A stretch of 35,000 nt of DNA from Prorocentrum cordatum (GCA_963575745.1 CAUYUJ010014611.1:112501-147500); one strand, 5' to 3'. Counted from the first letter of the stretch, positions 19,442 to 29,620 are shown. The notes: generated by a model from the sequence alone, not told the origin. Numbers and translations: made by a program.

Positions 19442-20955
19442 TTTCCCTTGTCCTTGCCTTTCCCTTTCCCCTTTCCTTTGCCACTCTCGCCGGAGCTGGT
19501 CCAAGCGTAGTCGTAACTCTGCGTCGCGGCCCGGCCGTGCAGACGACGATTGAACTCCGTCTCCCGCTTGGCGTTGTACTCCTCCTCCTTGTTCACCAGC
19601 GTCGCGCTCTCGGCCGGCACGAGCTCCAGATATTGGGCCGTATCCCAATTCCCCGACGTCGATGCCAACTCCAGCGCCTTGAGCCGCTGAGCTGCCACGT
19701 CCGCTGCCGCCTTCGTCCTCCCAAGCGCGAGGTGGTCGAGTATCACCGCCATGGTGTGCATCTCCCGCACGTTCCTCAGAGAGCTCACCTTCTCCGTGTT
19801 CGGCTTGAGGACGCGGACGAAGTACGACTTGGCGCTGGCAGGGGCGGAGTTCTTGTCCCAGATCTTCGCCTCCCCGTCCCTGCCGACGCAATCCTCCATC
19901 TGCTGGAGGGTTTGCGTCGCCAGCCGTCCTGGGTATCGCTTTGCCCAAGACATCAGGCGATCCTGGGTGGACCGCCCGCCGGAGGGGGAGGCATCGGGAA
20001 AAAGCGGCGAAGCAGAGCGGGATGCACTGCGGCCGCGGTCCCGGCGCCTGCTTCGAGACCTCGAGTCTCGTCGCCGCCGCCTCTCGCCTGACCGATCGCG
20101 CCGGTTGCGACGGGCCCTCTCCTCCTCCGCTGGGTCGCTGGCGAAAGCCTTCGGCCTGGACGGGGCCGCAGCCTCCCCGAGACGCCGCTCGCCCTGATCC
20201 TTGTCACGCCTATCTCTCCTGTCATCCTTCCTGGCCCCCCTCACGGACCGATCGTCCTCCCTGTCCTGGTCCTTCCCCCTCTTCTCCTTGCGGTCACCTT
20301 CGTCTCCGTCTCGTGCCTGGCGTGCGTCGTCGTGGCGACGGGGGGCGTCACGAAGACGAACTCCCTCAGGATCATCGCGAAGATCGTCACGCAACTGACG
20401 GAGATCCTCCCCCGTACCGCGAGGCTGACCCCCATCGAGGAGAGCCGGCCGAGTAGGTCGCTCAGCAACGCCGCCAGGCCGAGGGGGGTCATTCTGCTTC
20501 GGCTTGATGGTGGCCTGAATGGCAGTAACCTTTTCGAGGAGGGTTTCACGCTTCCCACTGGTAACCCAATCGACGCCCGAAAAGTCCGGCTCCGACCTAC
20601 CAGCGTTGAGAAGCCTCCAGCGCCAGATCGGGATGACGGGCGCCTTGCGGAAGGTCGTCTCGTCGTCGTCGCCCTTCCCGGCCGCGTGGCGGTAGAGGCC
20701 CGGGTTCGGGTGGCCCTTATCAGAGAAGAGCCACCAGTGGTAGTACGAGTCCTCCGCGTCGATCATCGTCGCCTCGTGCAGCCTGGCCTTGCCGCCGGAA
20801 GCGTTGATGACGAGCAGGCCCTTGCCCTGCTCGTTCCCGTCGTCGTCGTAGCACTGCACCTCGACGGCGTCGCCAGCGTTCCATCCGGCCTGGCTGGCGA
20901 AGTCGGGATCGAGGTCAGGACTCACCCATGGGCCGACTGCGGGGCCAGGCGCCAT
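19390..20955 (-). CDS. Gag-like ORF1 protein
   Basis: 521 residues from the ATG at 20955 (MAPGPAVGPWVSPDLDPDF). The frame is open to 21042, but the upstream part lies close to the A1 repeat and looks non-coding. Residues about 18-85 form a compact domain (AGDAVEVQCYDDDGNEQGKG ... YYHWWLFSDKG). About 160-320 is an Arg/Asp/Ser-rich low-complexity region. About 333-473 is a helical domain (SWAKRYPGRLATQTLQQ ... EMHTMAVILDHLALGRTKAA). The last ~45 residues are GKGKGKDKG repeats ending DYRPQAW, probably nucleic-acid binding. There is no CCHC knuckle. The same type of protein accompanies YR retroelements in dinoflagellates as far as I recall. Function as a capsid-like or RNA-binding protein is inferred from position. 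Confidence 0.7.
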   Translation of the reverse strand: MAPGPAVGPWVSPDLDPDFASQAGWNAGDAVEVQCYDDDGNEQGKGLLVINASGGKARLHEATMIDAEDSYYHWWLFSDKGHPNPGLYRHAAGKGDDDETTFRKAPVIPIWRWRLLNAGRSEPDFSGVDWVTSGKRETLLEKVTAIQATIKPKQNDPPRPGGVAERPTRPALLDGGQPRGTGEDLRQLRDDLRDDPEGVRLRDAPRRHDDARQARDGDEGDRKEKRGKDQDREDDRSVRGARKDDRRDRRDKDQGERRLGEAAAPSRPKAFASDPAEEERARRNRRDRSGERRRRRDSRSRSRRRDRGRSASRSASPLFPDASPSGGRSTQDRLMSWAKRYPGRLATQTLQQMEDCVGRDGEAKIWDKNSAPASAKSYFVRVLKPNTEKVSSLRNVREMHTMAVILDHLALGRTKAAADVAAQRLKALELASTSGNWDTAQYLELVPAESATLVNKEEEYNAKRETEFNRRLHGRAATQSYDYAWTSSGESGKGKGKGKGKDKGKGKGKDKGGGDYRPQAW

Positions 20956-21035
20956 GGCCCAGCAGCGGCTTATAGCAATAGATCTCGAGCAAGTGCAAGC
21001 GAAGGGCGAAGCCCTAGGCGAGTGCAAAGTAGCTT

Positions 21036-21231
21036 GACCCAAAAAGCTGCGAGAGAGATGTATGGGTGGGCGGAAATTCGGGCAGTTATTCTAAGCTGAT
21101 GCTGCCCATTTCCGTGCGTGCGGGGACCATGGCCAACTGTTGTGTCCATATGTTGGTTATACCGGCCTATCCTGTACAGGCGGAGCCCACAAGCACACTT
21201 AGACAACCCCCCCGGTCAAGACCAGTAGATA
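21036..21231 (-). repeat. A1 direct repeat, 196 bp (5' end of the element)
   Basis: Near-identical to A2 (14335-14530). It lies 80 bp upstream of the Gag ATG, so promoter function would be expected here, but I see no recognisable motif. Its outer edge, TATCTACTGG on the element's strand, meets the (TAC)n tract directly. Confidence 0.9.
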
Positions 21232-21564
<333 letters not shown>

Positions 21565-21690
21565 AGCCGAAGAGGAGGAAGAGGAGGAGGGAGAGAAGGC
21601 GATGGGAGGCAAGACAAAAGGCTGTCGTTCACCAGTCTTACACGTAACCGACTCTGTCGACTCACACGACGGCGACGTCCTGGACCAGAA

Positions 21691-22552
21691 TGCATGTGGT
21701 GTGCGTCGTTGGGGCCCCTCGCCCTGGTGTGAGTCGTTCGGGCTCTTCCTTGTGTGAGTCGTTCGGGCCCCTCGCCGAACGACTCACACATCGAGGAGGG
21801 GCCCGAACGACTCTGTCCAGGAGGGGGGACCCGAACTACTCACACCAGGAGGAGGGGCCCGAACGACTCACACCACGAAGAGCCCGAACGACTCACACCA
21901 CAAGGAGGAGCCCGAACGACTCATACCAGGACGAAGCGCCCGACCCATTCACACCACGAGGAACCCGAACGACTCACACCACGACGCGGGCCTCGAACGA
22001 CTCACACCAGGACGAGGCGCCCGACCCAGTCACACCACGAGGAGCCCGAACGACTCACACCACGTCGCGGGCCCCGAACGACTCACACCACGAGGGGCCC
22101 GAACGAGTCACACCAGGAGGAGGGGCAGCGCTCATACAAGCCTCCCAAGAAGGCCCCCAGAGGTCCACCATATGGCCCCAAGAGGTCCCCAGATGGCCCA
22201 CAAAAAATCCCCAGGAGGCACCACGACGCCTCCATGAGGCCCCAAAGATACCCCCAAGAGGTCCCCAAGAGGCCCCCAAGAGGCCCCAAGACGCCCCCAA
22301 GCAACCCCCAAGCGGCCCCACGAGGAGCCCGAACGACTCACACCAGGACGAGGGGCCCCAACGACGCACACCACGAAGGGCCCGAACGACTCACACCACA
22401 AGGAGGGGCCCGAACGACCCATACCAGGACGAGGCGCCCGACCGACTCACACCACGAGAAGCCCGAACGACTCACACCACGACGCGGGCCCCGAACGACT
22501 CAGAACACGAGGAGCCCGAACGAGTCACACTAGGAGAAGGCAGCGCTCATAC
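21691..22552. repeat. 18 bp-core minisatellite with a central CCAAGAGGC block
   Basis: The array begins in inverted orientation (GTGTGAGTCGTTCGGG, 21727-21766) and flips at a perfect 16 bp palindrome with 8 bp loop (21751-21790). It then runs forward as CCCGAACGACTCACACCA units to 22120. A CCCCAAGAGGTCC block follows (22140-22322), then the core returns to about 22535. The module 21900-22290 matches 12760-13130. Confidence 0.9.
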
Positions 22553-22735
22553 TACTACCAGTACTACAACTGATCCTACTGGTACTACTTCTACTGCTAC
22601 GACTAGGAGCCGGAGAGGAGGAAGAGGAGGAGGGAGAGAAGGCGATGGGAGGCAAAACAGAAGGCGGTCGTCCTCGAGTCCTACACGTAACCGACTCTGT
22701 CGACTCACGCGTCGGCGGCGTCCTCGACCAGATAA
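22553..22735. repeat. Repeated module, copy 2
   Basis: Second copy of the module at 21515-21690, with scattered substitutions (for example GGCAAAACAGAAGG against GGCAAGACAAAAGG). It lies at the right-hand edge of the minisatellite, as copy 1 lies at the left-hand edge. Confidence 0.85.
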
Positions 22736-22778
22736 ACCACCTCGTGCCAAAAAAACCCAGTAGGCGCGTGCGTTACGG

Positions 22779-23680
22779 GTAGGCGGAGCGAAGCTCACAG
22801 CCACACTCCAATACTAGAAGCCAGACTTGCAACGACAACAACGCTGGTCGGGAAAAATCGTTGGTTTCGACGACGGCCGCCCTCAGTCATTTACTACAAC
22901 GGCTACTACGACTACTACGACGACTCCTACTACTACTACTCCCACTACTACTTCTACTGCTACTACGAAGTCTACTACAACTACTGCTGCTACTACTCAC
23001 CGTACCACTGCTGCTCTGCCTCCTACTCCACTCATTGATTTTACTAGGGTTTCGCGCTCATTTTGTCCTTCTCGGGGGGCAGCTCCCCTTCGCGCTTCTG
23101 CGGAGGTCGCAAGAGGCCCCAAGATGGCCCCAAGAGGCCCCCAAGGAGCCCCACGAGGAGCCCGAACGACTCGCACCAAGACGATGCGCCCGAACGACTC
23201 ACACCACGAGGAGCCCGAATGACTCACACCACGACGCGGGCCCCGAACGACTCACACCGCGAGGAGCCCAAACGAGTCACACCAGGAGGAGGGGCCCGAA
23301 CGACTCACACCGGGACGACGGGCCCGAACAACTCACACCACGAGAAGCCCGAACGACTCACACCAGGACGAAGAGCCCGAACGACTCACACGACGAAAAA
23401 CCCGAACGACTCACTCCAGGAAGAAGGGCCCGAAAGACTCAGACCAGGACGAGAAACCCCAAGCGACTCAAACCACGAGGAGCGCTTTCTTTCCCTCCTC
23501 CTTCGCCTCGCCCTCCCCCCCCCCCCCCACACACGCGCACACGCGCAAGGAGGATGCACAAGGAGGCAGGAGGAAGGAGGAACAGGGGAGATATGCGGGG
23601 CCCAGCGGGCGCACGCCTGAAAAACACGACTGTCGGCATGCTTCGCGAGAGTTGCTGCTGTGAGATGGGCTGGTGAGGAG
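22779..23680. repeat. Composite repeat unit, copy 1 (head, array, tail)
   Basis: Head 22779-22875 (GTAGGCGGAGCGAAGCTCAC onward) matches 24685-24781. The middle holds a degraded TAC stretch, a copy of the 12436-12550 leader (23032-23150), and at least ten 18 bp-core units (23158-23480). Tail 23545-23678 (AACAGGGGAGATATGCGGGG ... GAGATGGGCTGGTG) matches 25367-25501. A C run lies at about 23515-23528. No gene is recognised. Confidence 0.8.
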
Positions 23681-24227
23681 GGGCCCGAACGACTCGCACC
23701 AGGACGAGCGGCCCGAACGACGCGCAGAAAACTCCAGAAGCATGCGCGCACGAACGAACGGCCCGAACGACTCCGTGAGCGCCCCCCAGAAAACAAGCGG
23801 CCCGAACGAGGGAGAGTGGGCCCGCCTTTCAGCCAGAACGTGGGAAGTCGTCGACATCGTCGTCGAGGGAAGGCGAACGCGGCAGGGGGGCTCCCCCGTG
23901 AACCGCCAGCCCCCCAAGAAAGGGTGGGCCGCTCGGGCGTTTATACAAGACGCCAAAATTGAAACATTCCTGCAGGCCGCCTCTGCAGGAATTGAGGCGC
24001 AGCCCCTCCCGCAGCCGCGCTGCGGGTGCGCCAGCGGGCGCGGAGGGGCGGCGGTGGCGCCAACGCGCAGTTGGTAGCTGTCCTCCTCCTCCCCCACCAT
24101 CATAGCGATGATGAGAATGATGAGCATCCTACGATGATGAGGCCCTGGGTCCTGTCCCAGAGTCTCGGGCCCCGCCCTAGGCCGCGGGCCAGGCCCCCTC
24201 CCCCCATCGACTCTCAACTGCGTCCGT
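23681..24227. other. No recognisable gene
   Basis: 23690-23815 still contains decayed copies of the 18 bp core (GGCCCGAACGA...). The rest has open frames without motifs. Confidence 0.5.
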
Positions 24228-24332
24228 GTTATATATATACATATACATATACATATATATATATATATACATACATACATACATATATACATACGTCGAC
24301 ACACCATACATGTACAAGATATACATATATGC
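24228..24332. repeat. AT-rich microsatellite (TA)n / (CATA)n
   Basis: About 100 bp of TATACATA steps, of the same type as 7736-7885. It is flanked by GC-rich unique sequence. Confidence 0.9.
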
Positions 24333-24684
24333 ATCTAGTAATCGGTCAGCGGAGGCCCGACGCCGCCCGGAGCCGCCCAGCTGCCAGCAGCCAAGACGAC
24401 CGCCCGGAGCGAGAGGCAGGGTTGTCGTCGTCGTCGTCGTCGTCGTCGGGGAATACTCACTCGAAGACAAAACTTGAGACAGGACCGCAAATGATTCAAC
24501 AGAACACAAAACAACCAAGACAACATGACATTGCTGAAACGTGCGACTGCAGGATCGTCAACGGACTCTAGTGTCCATTGTCAGCTTTTGTACACATAGA
24601 AACCCTGTGGTAAGCCTTGAAGAAATCTAAAACTTGAGCCTGGCAGCTTTGTATACTAGTATAGCCTGAAGATCGTGGATCCCT
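24333..24684. other. No recognisable gene; contains a (GTC)n block
   Basis: 24421-24449 is a (GTC)n run. The sequence from 24450 to 24680 has noticeably lower GC than its surroundings. No motif or domain is seen on either strand. Confidence 0.5.
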
Positions 24685-25501
24685 GGTAGGCGGAGCGAAG
24701 CTCACAGCCACACTGAAATACTGTTAGCCAGAATGGCAACAACGACGACGCTGGTCGGGGAGATCGCTGGACTCGACGACGACTACGACTCCTACTACGA
24801 AGGGCCCGAACGACTCGCACGCGGACGAGGTGCCCAAACGCCTCACACCACGAGAAGCCCGACCGACTCACATCAGGACGAGAGGCCCGAACGACTCACA
24901 CCACGAAGAGCCCGAACGACTCACACCAGGACGAGGGGCCCGAACGACTCACACCAGGGCGACGCGCCCGAACGACTCACACCACGAGCAGCCCGAACGA
25001 CTCACAACACGAGGAACCCGAACGACTCACACCAGGAGGAGGGGCCCGAACGACTCTCACGACGAGGATACCGAGCGACTCACACCAGGAATAGGGTCCC
25101 GAAAGACTCACACAAGGACGACGGGGCCGAAGGACTCACACAACGAGGGCCCGCACCGCCGCCTTCGTCGTCGTTGTCGTCGTCGACGTCGTCGTCGTCG
25201 TCGTCGTCGCGGTTGTGGTCGTCGTCGTTGCGGTCGACATCGTCGTCGTCGTCGGGTGCGTCGTCGTTGTTCAGATCATCGCTGAGATCGTCCTCTCCGC
25301 TGAGTCCCTCTTGCCTCCCACCGCTTTCTCTCCCTCCTCTTCCGCGTCGTCCTTCTCCCGCTGCCCCCACAAGGAGGATATACAAGGAAGCGGGAAGAAG
25401 GAGGAACAGGGGAGATATGCGGGGCCAAGCGGACACACGCCTGAACAACACAACTGTCGGCACGCTTCGCAAGAGTTGCTGTTGTGAGATGGGCTGGTGG
25501 G
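24685..25501. repeat. Composite repeat unit, copy 2 (head, array, tail)
   Basis: The head (24685-24781) and tail (25367-25501) match copy 1 at 22779-23680. The array between them has thirteen recognisable 18 bp-core copies (24800-25140), followed by a (CGT)n / (GTC)n block at 25160-25262 that copy 1 lacks. Both copies share orientation. Confidence 0.8.
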
Positions 25502-26706
25502 GATACGCGAAGCGTAAAGAATTCGAAATAAGTTCATCCGCTTTGGCTATATAGAACCCACAACCGTCTTTGAGTAGGTGGCCTAACGGTGTTCGTTTTC
25601 TCTCATCCCAAACCCCCCTTCCAGTTTTTCTCGGCTTCCCTCGCGATGTGTCAGGTCCTTATTGGCCCAAGATGGCTCCGAGAGAATCTTCGATGCTCCA
25701 AAATGGCCTCCAAGCATTTTGCCAATATCATGGATTCGGGCCTTATCTTGATCCGATTGATAGGCTTCTGTAATCATTTTTCTGGTAGGTCATCTGTTCG
25801 TCGTGGTCCCAGGTTGAATATCGGAGAAGACGCTTTTGAAACCATGGCGATTCCTTGAGATAATATGGTTCGTGACTATGTTGTGATACGCGGGGGCGTC
25901 CGACCTGGGCGAAGAGAGGGCGCGCGCGCGCGATCCTGTTTCCTCTGAGCACAAATCTCCCGACCCTGTCGGCGTGTGTGGGGTGTCTGTCTGGTCCCGT
26001 CGACGGGACGCCTTTTCTGTTTATCCTTCCCCGTCGGGGGTGAGAGAGCACTCTCCCGTCGATGGGGGGAGGAGTCCGGGGATTGAGGGAAATCGACCCA
26101 CGTCGTAGTCACGTCAAAGGGAAGCCCCTTCCCTCTGTCCCTTCCCCGGCGGGGGGGGAGGGGGGGGGGTCAGATTCGCATCCCCCGTATGCAGCTTGTA
26201 CAGAGGGGCCCTCTGTAGATGCGCTGGAAGAGAGGGGGTCGCCACGACGGATCCGCAAGAGCGCCCCTAGACGGCCCAAACCCCACGAGACATCCCAAGA
26301 ACGCCTGAGGACGACCAAAGGGGGCCCCCAGACGGCCAAAGGACGCCGCCCAGTTACGTTTCCCCCTCGAGCGCCCCCGAAACCATGAAAAGCTGTTTCC
26401 AAAAGACCCCACAATACCACAGCGCCTCCTCCTCCTCCTCCACCTCCTCCTCCTCCTCCTCCTCCTCCCCCGGTGCTCCCCCTCTTCCTGCTCCTCCTCC
26501 TCCTCCTCCTCCTGCTCCTCCTCTGCCTCCTCCTCCTCCTCCTGCCTCAAAACTGCTCCACGGAGGCTCGCTCCGAAAAGACCGCAAGAAGCATCCGACC
26601 GTCGCTTCGGCGAGGAAAGGGGGAGATAGGGGAGGGGGGAGACATCCCAAAGGCCCAAAGGCCAAGAGATCCCACCGCGTTGGAGGTGGGGACCCACGCG
26701 GGGCCC
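25502..26706. other. No recognisable gene; (CTC)n block
   Basis: 25540-25870 is of lower GC and non-repetitive, without a motif. 25919-25932 is a (GC)n run. 26420-26560 is a (CTC)n / (CTG)n tract. No protein domain is found. The stop codon of the PTEN-like gene lies at the right-hand end. Confidence 0.5.
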
Positions 26707-28758
26707 CTAGGACAGTGAGGAGGGAGACAACCCTCCTGCTCCGTTCCGCACCTGCCCTGCCCTTCTGAGTTTTTTTCTTGCCGAAACCGGGGCTAGCTCA
26801 ATGGACACCGCTCTGTCATGATTCTGGGTGGAGGGGGGTGGGGAGGAGGAGGAGGGGGCGGAGGAGGAGGCGGCAGAGGACAAAGAACTGAAGGAGCTCT
26901 CCCGCGCACCTGCCTGCAGACTGCGCGCCTCAGTAGCTACTAAAGCGGCGTCGCACCTGCCTGTCTCATGCGGGGGGACATAGCCACCAGAGAAGCCGAG
27001 GTCCATCGTAGCGCCTTTATTGAAACGCCCGTCGCGCTTATCGGTCTTAATCTTCTTGTGAGCCTTGTCCATCTGCGAAACGTCGACCGTGAACGTGCGT
27101 CCGCAGGACAAGTCGGAACTCAGCGGCGCCTCCTCGTTGCTGTACATGAAGCCAGTGTGGAAGCAGAAGGACGCCAAGAGGCTCCTGGCCTGCATGAAAT
27201 TGTCGGGCGCCGCCAGCATCGCCTCACGGGCACTGAAAGCCTCCCCATCGTCTTCGAACAGGGAGATGCGGACGTCTCCTCTGACAACGACGTCGTTCAG
27301 CCTCACACTCAACTCGCTGGGAGCGAACGCCTCCGTCTCCAACACTGGATCCGTCAAATTGCTGCAGTCCTCGAAGCACTGAACCAACACGCGCAAGCCT
27401 GTTACCTTCTCTGGATGCGCGAAGAAGTTTCTATCTATTCTCAGCCTATGCAAGGTGGCTGTAGGGGTGGGGACTGGTGGTGGCGGCGCTGGGCTGTGAA
27501 ACCATGCATCCGTCCTCTGCAAATGCTGGAACACCTGGTTCACGTACCTGACCTGTGACGGTGTCTCCACACCGCGCAGCTTCTTGCCGATGCGCGTGTC
27601 GGTTCTCCTCTGCGCGAACATCTTGAGAGCCTTGTCCACCGTCTTCTGCCTCTTGGCGTAAAGCAACCAAGCGCAACACAAAGAACCCGTACGCCCCTTA
27701 CCCGCCTTGCAATGCACCGTGATGATATTGTTCGGCGGCGCGCCCGGGGGGAAGTGAGAAGGTGCAGGCCTTCTCAGAAGGCTCAGAAGTTCCCCGGTCT
27801 TCCGAGAAGTGTTTAAGCCTTCCGCCGAAGACAGACAAAAACCTCTCAGAAGGCGCGAGGGCTTCTGATAAGTCCCGCCGCCTTCTGAGAAAACCTTCTC
27901 TTTCTCACTTCCCCGCCTCGCTCGCCGCCGAATTGTCCTCTGATCTGCTGCGGAACTCGCGCGCGTCGGCAAGGAATGTGATGAATTGCTCCATGCGGGG
28001 CGGACTGTGGTCCTGGATTCGGAAGCACGACATGCTACCTCCGACCCGAATGAAAGGCTCCTCGGGGTATGGCATCTCCGGGCAAGCGTTGTAGACTCTG
28101 AAATGCCCTCTGTGGTTGACCTCGAAGAAGCGGGCCACCTCGCTCAAATTGTTCCGCGCGAACGTGCCTATGTTGAGGAACCCAACGGCCGGCACTCCCA
28201 TGGCTATTAAATCGCGATCTATATCCGCCACAGTGCCGTAGTGTCCTCAGGTCCCTTCGAGGTCTCTGGTGCGAGCACGATTCCAAACAAACAAATAAGA
28301 GGCGCAATGCCTGGGTGTTCGGGCGCTTCTGGGTGCTCTCGGGTCTTCTCGCGTGCCGTTCATGGATGTCAACGACTATCTGTGCCTTTCCTACTTTTCA
28401 GAGTTTTCCGGCCCAGGAGGGGGGAACCCGAACTGGCTTCAGGAGCGCTCAATGCCAGGATGGCCCCCTGAGACAACCAAGAGAGCCACAAGAGGGCTCC
28501 AGGAGGCCCCCAGAGGCGCCCAGGAGGCCCCAAGAGGCCTCCAGGAGGCCATCCGGAGGCGCCTCCAAGTTGCCCCCGAGAGGCATCAAGAGAACTTTGG
28601 CCCACCAGCCAGGCTGGGCAGCGGGATGATCCGAAGGCCACCGGATAGGTGAGATCCAGATCGAAGTTGTTATCCACATCGACGTACCTCATCTTGTTTG
28701 TCGACACCTTGTGCTTGGCCGCCTGGCTCAGCGGCCTGAGGCGAAGCACGATTCGCAT
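26707..28758 (-). CDS. PTEN-like dual-specificity/lipid phosphatase, at least 3 exons
   Basis: Expected to dephosphorylate phosphoinositides at membranes. Exon A (from the ATG at about 28758 to about 28650) reads STNKMRYVDVDNNFDLDLTY, the PTEN N-terminal signature. Exon B (about 28250 or 28220 to 27909) reads LIAMGVPAVGF, RNNLSEVARFFEVNH, FRVYNACPE and the WPD-like loop QDHSPPRMEQF. Exon C (27769-26707) carries the P-loop HCKAGKGRTG (about 27685-27714) with catalytic Cys and Arg, the TI-loop GVETPSQVRYVNQVF, then a C2 domain (VRISLFEDDG ... FHTGFMYSNEE ... MDKAHKKIKTD) and a Ser-rich tail. The B-C junction fits a GT-AG intron in phase 2. The A-B junction is not resolved. Total length is roughly 490 residues, longer than animal PTEN because of the tail and a ~15 residue insert before the P-loop. 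No disabling change is seen in the recognised parts. Confidence 0.85.
27748..27914 (-). other. Introner-like intron with 13 bp terminal inverted repeats
   Basis: GGGGAAGTGAGAA (27748-27760) and TTCTCACTTCCCC (27902-27914) are perfect inverted repeats bordering an intron in the PTEN-like gene. The best-fitting splice sites are donor GTGAGA at 27908 and acceptor AAG at 27770, giving 139 bp in phase 2. The interior repeats palindromic CCTTCTCAGAAGG-type motifs four or five times. Confidence 0.6.
28250..28649 (-). other. Intron between exons A and B of the PTEN-like gene
   Basis: It has about 400 bp without protein motif. 28455-28600 is a CCAGGAGGC / CCAAGAGGC array of the family seen in the intergenic satellites. 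The exact splice sites are unresolved: no GT donor after LTY gives a frame that joins to LIAMG. Confidence 0.6.
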
Positions 28759-29329
28759 TGTGAACAGCCAGCCCCTGACAAACCTGGGAAGCAAATGAGA
28801 ATGGAAGTGTCAGTCCACCGCGTGGAGACCATACCGACGGGGAGTGGGAAGGACACGGAGGAACAGGAGGAGGAGGAGGAGGACCTGAAGACGACTTTGG
28901 TCATCCTGGCGGCGACGAGTTCGCCGCCGGGCCCTGGGCCAATGTACGCGGCGGAGACGACCTGGAGGAGGAAGCGAACAAGGAGGGCCCTCCTTCGCCT
29001 CCCATCACTCCTCCGTCTCCCTCCCTCCCTCCTTCCTGGTCCCTGACCACCTTCGGAAACCGAAAGCCCCGATCGAAAAATCGATGACCCACGAAACCAG
29101 TAGAACGAATCCGCCCAAAAACTCTCACCCGAGCAAGCGAGTATCCGTAGCTCCGAGACCCCCCTTCACACTGCCAGTCCTCCCCCTGCTTCCTCTCCCT
29201 CCTTCATACTTCCTCCCCCCTCCCTTCTCCTCGCTCCCCTCCCATGGGTGGTCTCCCCCGCTCCCTTCGAAACCTACCTCCGTTGTGGTGCCGCCCACGG
29301 GGGTCCCACACAAGTTGGCATGGGATCAG
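28759..29329. other. No recognisable gene
   Basis: Sequence upstream of the PTEN-like ATG and beyond. A short GGA run lies at 28866-28882 and a CCT-rich stretch at 29005-29240. No domain is seen on either strand. Confidence 0.5.
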
Positions 29330-29620
29330 GCTAAGCAGCATTTTCGGTGCCTTGCATGCTCGGGCTCCAACAATTTCACGTAAACCGTGTCTGGCTCCCC
29401 ACGGGTTCGGCCACATAGTTTTGCGTACTGGTGGGCTTGTGCTCTGCAAGCTGTGTGGGCCCCACTCGTCCACAAATTTCGGCCGCCTGCATGCTTTACG
29501 CGCCGGCGCCCAGAATTCACCACTGCCAAGTACAGACTTGGCAAGTTGATGAAAGGACTGAACCCTAAGGCAAATCGGTCCACAGGTCCAGTGCCACCAG
29601 TGCGGTTGTGCCTGTACGGT
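29330..29620 (+). pseudogene. Retroelement tail fragment with a C-x2-C box
   Basis: One plus frame reads GHIVLRTGGLVLCKLCGPHS. After a frameshift, another reads TTAKYRLGKLMKGLNPKANR. The order (H-x-L, G-x-V-x-C-x-x-C-G, then a basic L-x-K/R-L-x-x-G-x-x-P) matches the tail of the LINE at 32041-32250 (HQLTLHG, WFCSRCGCF, YLSRIAAGQWP). I infer a decayed 3' remnant of a related element inserted in the opposite orientation. No reverse transcriptase is attached. Confidence 0.35.

Larger units (their letters stand above)
13728..21231 (-). mobile_element. Tyrosine-recombinase retrotransposon (DIRS/Ngaro/PAT-like), ~7.5 kb
   Basis: Minus-strand order: A1 repeat, Gag-like ORF, Pol (RT, zinc cluster, RNase H), tyrosine recombinase, B1, A2, B2. 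The combination of reverse transcriptase and RNase H with a tyrosine recombinase, and no DDE integrase, defines the YR retrotransposons. A1-ORFs-B1-A2-B2 is their split-direct-repeat layout, seen in PAT-like and Ngaro elements. All three ORFs are open over their whole length, and A1 and A2 differ at only 2 of 196 positions by eye. Both ends abut (TAC)n tracts, consistent with insertion into that array without a target duplication. Clade placement needs a tree. Confidence 0.85.

Noticed and set aside
15458-20456. Several plus-strand open frames opposite the YR element
   Set aside because: They are antisense shadows of Gag, Pol and recombinase, without motifs.
14335-21231. LTR retrotransposon reading of the 196 bp direct repeats
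   Set aside because: There are no TG...CA ends, no DDE integrase and no aspartic protease. A tyrosine recombinase and the B1/B2 repeats fit split direct repeats better.
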